Part shown: piece after piece, positions 61,201 to 64,000 of the stretch
Layout of the letters: the number at the start of each line of letters is the position of its first letter
How positions within the stretch are numbered: position 1 is the stretch's first letter
NCBI GenBank assembly: GCA_009760855.2
Contig: WPIO01000003.1
Location: 906,001 to 970,000 of the forward strand
Source of the DNA: Cristatella mucedo
Taxonomy: Eukaryota; Bryozoa; Phylactolaemata; Cristatellidae
Direction of reading: 5' to 3'
DNA: 64,000 nt
Program-made: the position numbers and the translations under genes
The notes under the pieces: generated by a model
Seen by the model: only the letters and a program-made list of their open reading frames with translations
Told to the model about the DNA's origin: nothing
Database searches by the model: none

Positions 61201-63843
61201 TGACTTTCAAGTTGATTATAATATCTTGTTTTACGTTCAACTAGAGTCTGAGTCATCAAGCCTTTTAAAGCTCCGGCTCATGGCTTGCAACATTCAAACT
61301 ATATAAAAAACGTAGATGTTTAGAAAAGTTAAAATTTGTGATTTTTTTTCAAAAGACTTCAAGTTGCTCAGAAACTGCTGCAGTACACGTAAGTCTAAGA
61401 TGCCGTGTTTAAGCAGAATTGCATGCCTCATTTAAGTTAGTGAATTCCTGTTGAGTGTGCAGTTCATAGTTAAAAGGCACTTAGCCCAAAAAGTGAAGGC
61501 AGCTACTGTCATATATGCATATTTTCTTCCACAAAATCCACCATTAGAAACCGTTACAATTTTCTAAATTTTCTATTGAACCATATTATTTCAATCCACA
61601 TCGATGAATATCGAACCATATTACTACTATACTTGGAGTAGTGATAGCAATTAGGTCTGTTGGTCTATTTGTGTTAGAAAGCTAAAGACTAAATGTTAAT
61701 GCACATTTGTCAGCGTAGCAATCCCATACTAAGGCAATGCTGTCCAAAATTGATGTATTTTAAAGTCTTTAGGAAACTGGCTACAGTTAGTACCTGTAGG
61801 CCATTGCTGCCGGTCAGCATTCAGTGCTTATCCAATATAAAAACTTTCTGAAGATTCCTTGAATGGATAGTTCCCGGGCTATACTAAAACTCACCAAATA
61901 AGGCTATTCAGCGCCTGCTTTTTCAGCGAATGGCATTGAAATGTAAAAGAAATTAAAAGATGTTTTCAGAAAAAGGTATCGATTTTTATTGGAAAGCTTG
62001 CTCTGATAACATGAATCCTTTATTCATCGTAAGCAAAGTTTAGCCAATAGTTTTGAAAGCCCAAAATGCACCCTAAATACTTACAAGTGCCTTTGAACGC
62101 ACTGTAAAGCAATACTAGGTGCTTTTTGAAGAGCCTGATAGTTTTTAATGAAGACGAATAGCCAAACGCACGCTTGCAAACAGATCTAAAATTATGTTTA
62201 GGTTTTATGGGACAACTTCAGCTCACAATTCAAGTCGCTTTCCATTTTCAAATTAATTGCAATTTCTGGAGCAATTTCTGAAGTTCTGTGCCAACGACGT
62301 ATAAACCGACCTGCAGCTTCTTTTTGGATTGGTTAGACTAAACGAGTGAAATCCTCAGCTAATTTTTCTGATATGTAAGGGTCGGGTGAGCTTAAGGTTT
62401 CTTTGAAATAGTTACTTCAAAGCTTCGGAGAACACAAAATCGAAAGAGTCGACTTTTTCCAAATCAATGAACTCGGCTATGACCTACAGTAATGAGAAAG
62501 CAGTGCAAGACGTGCATTAAAAAGTCGCACTTGAGTGTTTAAACCCATTTGATTTAAGTAAACTACTGCATATTCGAATATTAGCATTTTGAGCATTTCC
62601 TGATATGAATTTCCATACGTAGGAAATCTGACATTTTTGTCCGTAAGTATTAAGCGAGTTTTCTTTTTCACGTACTAGTAAAATAATAACACTTTTAGCT
62701 GCTGTTTTACAGAAACTATTTTTTTTGACAAGTGCAATTATTTGAAGAAACTCTCTGGTTGCCCGGTTAGGCACTGTACGGAAGTCTCGCTAGCACTACT
62801 GGTACGCTTAGTACAACTAAACGGATTTTGGAGAGTAGGGTGAGGATGGTAACTGTTGTATTTATCTTTGAAGAGTAATAGCCTGAGTTTGGGAAAAGAA
62901 CTTTAGAGCTTGTGTCAATGAAGAGAAGTAAAAAAAATAAGTAAAATAATAAAATTAGTGGCCGAATCCAATCCACAAGGAATCAAAAGGCTGAGTGTAT
63001 CATTCGTATCTATTTTATGATGTACAATGATCGCCTATCGGGATTTGAGCTTAAACTGGCTATGCCGAAAAGTTTTTTAAGATTTTCTAGGTCTATGAAG
63101 CATACTTTGGCTAGTAGCCTGCTTCGGATCGCGGAAGTTTCTGGTCTTCGCATTCTACGTGCTAACAATGCAACAGACGTGTCGATAGGAAATTTCATCA
63201 ATTCCTGCTCCTGGATGTTATCGCTAGCCAAATTTCAGGTTATCGGAAGATATGTCTTTTTATAGTTTTAATTCTGGTTTCTGCACAGAATGGTGCAAGG
63301 GAGGAAGGAAAGCCTAGAATTTCTTTATCGCACGAATTTGACTGCAACCATCCAACTACTTAAGCAACTGCTACTTCTGTATGGCGAACGCTTACAAGCG
63401 TAGAACTGCGTGGCGGACGCTTCCAAATGTAGAGACAATTCTCGTGGTTGGCGGATTCAAATAAAAATACTTAATCAAGGAATTTGATGCAGTATCACGC
63501 AGGGTTTGAATAACTGTCAGGCAATACTTATTATTAATGGAAATAAATTTCTGATAGCATTCTTCAATCTACATAATAAACACAATAGCGAGTACGTGCA
63601 TTTACCGCAGTAGTAATAATAATTAAATCCAAACGCTTTTTCAGAGCGTGACATTCCAGAAGACCTCCGCTAGCAGCACCCTTCGAGTGCAATGGTACGC
63701 AACTACGCGTGCTCATTTTCTGACAGCCAGCCAATGCGGAAGGTATTACGTGACCTTCAATGGAACGGAATGCACTAATCCAGCTACAATTGAGTTCACT
63801 ATCTCTGACGGATCCATAACCAATAACCACAGGTTATCTGAGA
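48530..63843 (+). CDS. Secreted PAN/Apple - EGF-like - CTHRC1-like protein (five exons, 3' end outside)
   Basis: Exons: 48530-48761, 53540-53631, 55998-56094, 60812-60909 and 63645-63843. Each is bounded by AG and GT, and the phases fit throughout (1, 0, 1, 0, then 1 at the end). Domain order is a signal peptide, a PAN/Apple-type cysteine module, a Ser/Leu-rich linker, a small EGF-like module, then the first two thirds of a domain like the C-terminus of collagen triple helix repeat-containing protein 1. No collagen Gly-X-Y exon was seen. A protein of this design would act outside the cell, PAN and EGF modules serving adhesion or protein binding; CTHRC1 itself is linked to matrix and Wnt signalling. 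The specific function here is unknown. The introns are long and full of transposon relics. Confidence 0.75.
49081..49257. repeat. (AAAT)n and (TA)n microsatellite in intron 1
   Basis: AAATAAATAAAT followed by long TA/TATAA runs. The open frame across it is an artefact. Confidence 0.95.
50935..51005 (-). mobile_element. tRNA-like SINE remnant
   Basis: The reverse complement shows TTTGGCCTGGTGGTTTAAGTG (50971-50991), an A-box-like start, and GACCGAGATCGAAGGCTTG where a B box is expected. It is inserted in the intron-1 L2 relic. Confidence 0.4.
51545..51640 (+). mobile_element. tRNA-like SINE remnant
   Basis: An A-box-like GTGATAACCCTGGAGGTAA and a B-box-like AGTTTTGAGTCCTGCTGTG stand at roughly tRNA spacing. 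Confidence 0.35.
53540..53631 (+). CDS. Exon 2: end of PAN module and linker
   Basis: Acceptor TATCGTTTCAG and donor ATG-GTAATA. In phase it reads GCYLMSASELMSLTSLTSAD, giving the last PAN cysteine and a linker. 92 bp, entering in phase 1 and leaving in phase 0. Confidence 0.7.
54380..54860 (-). mobile_element. LINE C-terminal remnant, unplaced family
   Basis: The minus strand reads SSSCTPKAWQSLLADVKISL near 54490-54555, like the conserved C-terminal AWNSLP region of CR1/L2-type LINEs. It matches neither the ATT-tailed nor the CATTA-tailed family closely. Confidence 0.45.
54945..55275 (+). mobile_element. Second LINE family, 3' fragment in intron 2
   Basis: The open frame 54942-55223 reads DWNSLPQFQRNDNYSPAVDF and NLNWSPDSAMLPTFSLLPTK, then the family 3' end GCTTTGTGGAGTTACAGACA. 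It is close to the copy at 43.9-44.3 kb. Confidence 0.8.
55998..56094 (+). CDS. Exon 3: EGF-like module
   Basis: Acceptor GTCGCTTTATAG and donor ACTG-GTAAGA. In frame: SCDEVACTDNTICVTDCSDS then FGGPMCT. The spacing C-x4-C-x5-C-x3-C-x8-C and the FGGPMC end are EGF-like, but only five cysteines are present and the usual C-x-C is reduced. 97 bp, entering in phase 0 and leaving in phase 1, exactly what exons 2 and 4 need. Confidence 0.65.
56380..56720. other. GC-rich block in intron 3
   Basis: A C-rich stretch (for example CCACCCCACCCCTCCCCCC) in otherwise AT-rich intron. Open frames on both strands (56382-56726, 56460-56681) have no domain. Possibly an inserted element. Confidence 0.3.
59297..59976 (-). 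mobile_element. L2-clade LINE, 5'-truncated copy in intron 3
   Basis: AATAATAATAGTGCACTTG and the hairpin lie at the left end, followed by the C-terminal region (open pieces 59584-59775 and 59811-60095). Sequence is close to copies B, C and E. Similarity stops at about 59976. Confidence 0.85.
60020..60800 (+). mobile_element. Old L2-clade LINE relic, plus strand
   Basis: It begins at TGTTCCAAAGTGAGCTC and the CAGTCAAATCTGTCTACTTT block, opposite in direction to its left neighbour. It runs to a decayed tail GTGTAGAAGAGATTACATTC near 60750. Its end lies about 10 bp before the splice acceptor of exon 4. Confidence 0.65.
60812..60909 (+). CDS. Exon 4: start of the CTHRC1-like domain
   Basis: Acceptor TTGCTTTTTCAG and donor CAA-GTAAGT. 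In phase it reads GSNQCNSGTVVIRSRHYFIP then INWFVNEVGLVQ. The last part corresponds to the GLIQ stretch that opens the CTHRC1 C-terminal domain. 98 bp, entering in phase 1 and leaving in phase 0. The other two frames do not continue into exon 5. Confidence 0.65.
63645..63843 (+). CDS. Exon 5: core of the CTHRC1-like domain
   Basis: Acceptor CGCTTTTTCAG and donor GAGA-GTAAGT. It reads SVTFQKTSASSTLRVQWYAT and CGRYYVTFNGTECTNPATIE, then a HRLSE end. The C-x-R-x-Y-x-TFNG-x-EC pattern is the signature of the CTHRC1 C-terminal domain. It leaves in phase 1, so at least one more exon lies beyond the window. Confidence 0.8.
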
Positions 63844-64000
63844 GTAAGTTCACTCGAAATAAATTAAGGTGGTAACGTAATTGATTTAAAAGTGTGTTCA
63901 AATTCAATGCATCCTACATAAAGTGCCATAGCTTCGACTATTGTGCACTCTGAAGTTTTTTAGACTTCGAACAAAGAACAAAGTCTGTGCAAATGTAATA

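Overview
This is a window of animal (metazoan) nuclear DNA. It is AT-rich and intron-bearing, it has GT-AG splice signals, and it is dominated by decayed transposable elements. No bacterial operon, rRNA or CRISPR array is visible. The species cannot be fixed from the sequence. The L2-clade LINEs with ATT tails, the C2H2 zinc-finger paralogues, a GTF2IRD2-like hAT transposon and a CTHRC1-type domain together suggest an invertebrate, possibly a deuterostome or a cnidarian.

The best host gene lies on the + strand at about 48.5-64 kb. It is assembled here from five small exons with matching splice phases: 48530-48761, 53540-53631, 55998-56094, 60812-60909 and 63645-63843. It encodes a signal peptide, a PAN/Apple-type cysteine module, a short linker, a short EGF-like module and the start and middle of a CTHRC1 C-terminal-like domain. 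The gene runs off the right edge. Its introns hold L2 relics, tRNA-like SINE fragments, AT microsatellites and other LINE pieces.

A second, probably host-derived, family is C2H2 zinc fingers on the - strand. One nearly intact terminal exon (23918-24607) has five good fingers, a degenerate sixth and a frameshifted seventh. Three decayed paralogues (1-1343, 4190-6120, 13891-15620) and two flank-only copies (15960-16210, 20640-21460) show repeated duplication of a zinc-finger cassette. An insertion in one copy can be dated against an empty site in another.

The rest is mostly mobile DNA. L2-clade non-LTR retrotransposons occur on both strands, ending in a GCGCC...GGCGC hairpin plus (ATT)n. They include EN fragments, RT fragments, many solo 3' tails and recurrent head-to-head pairs. 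A second LINE family ends in CATTA/ACATT repeats. A roughly 2.7-kb hAT element (17496-20211) keeps both terminal inverted repeats and a full-length but frameshifted transposase. Also present are a solo-LTR-like insertion (8597-8995), a tRNA-headed, L2-tailed SINE candidate (11045-11215), three unclassified dispersed repeats (called R1, R2, R3 here) and a near-perfect palindrome around a (TA)n core (32606-32823).

Between these blocks (3-4.2, 24.6-27.7, 38.2-41.3, 42.1-43.5, 45-46.2 and 47.6-48.4 kb) nothing recognisable was found. Most repeat limits are judged by eye and may be off by tens of bases.
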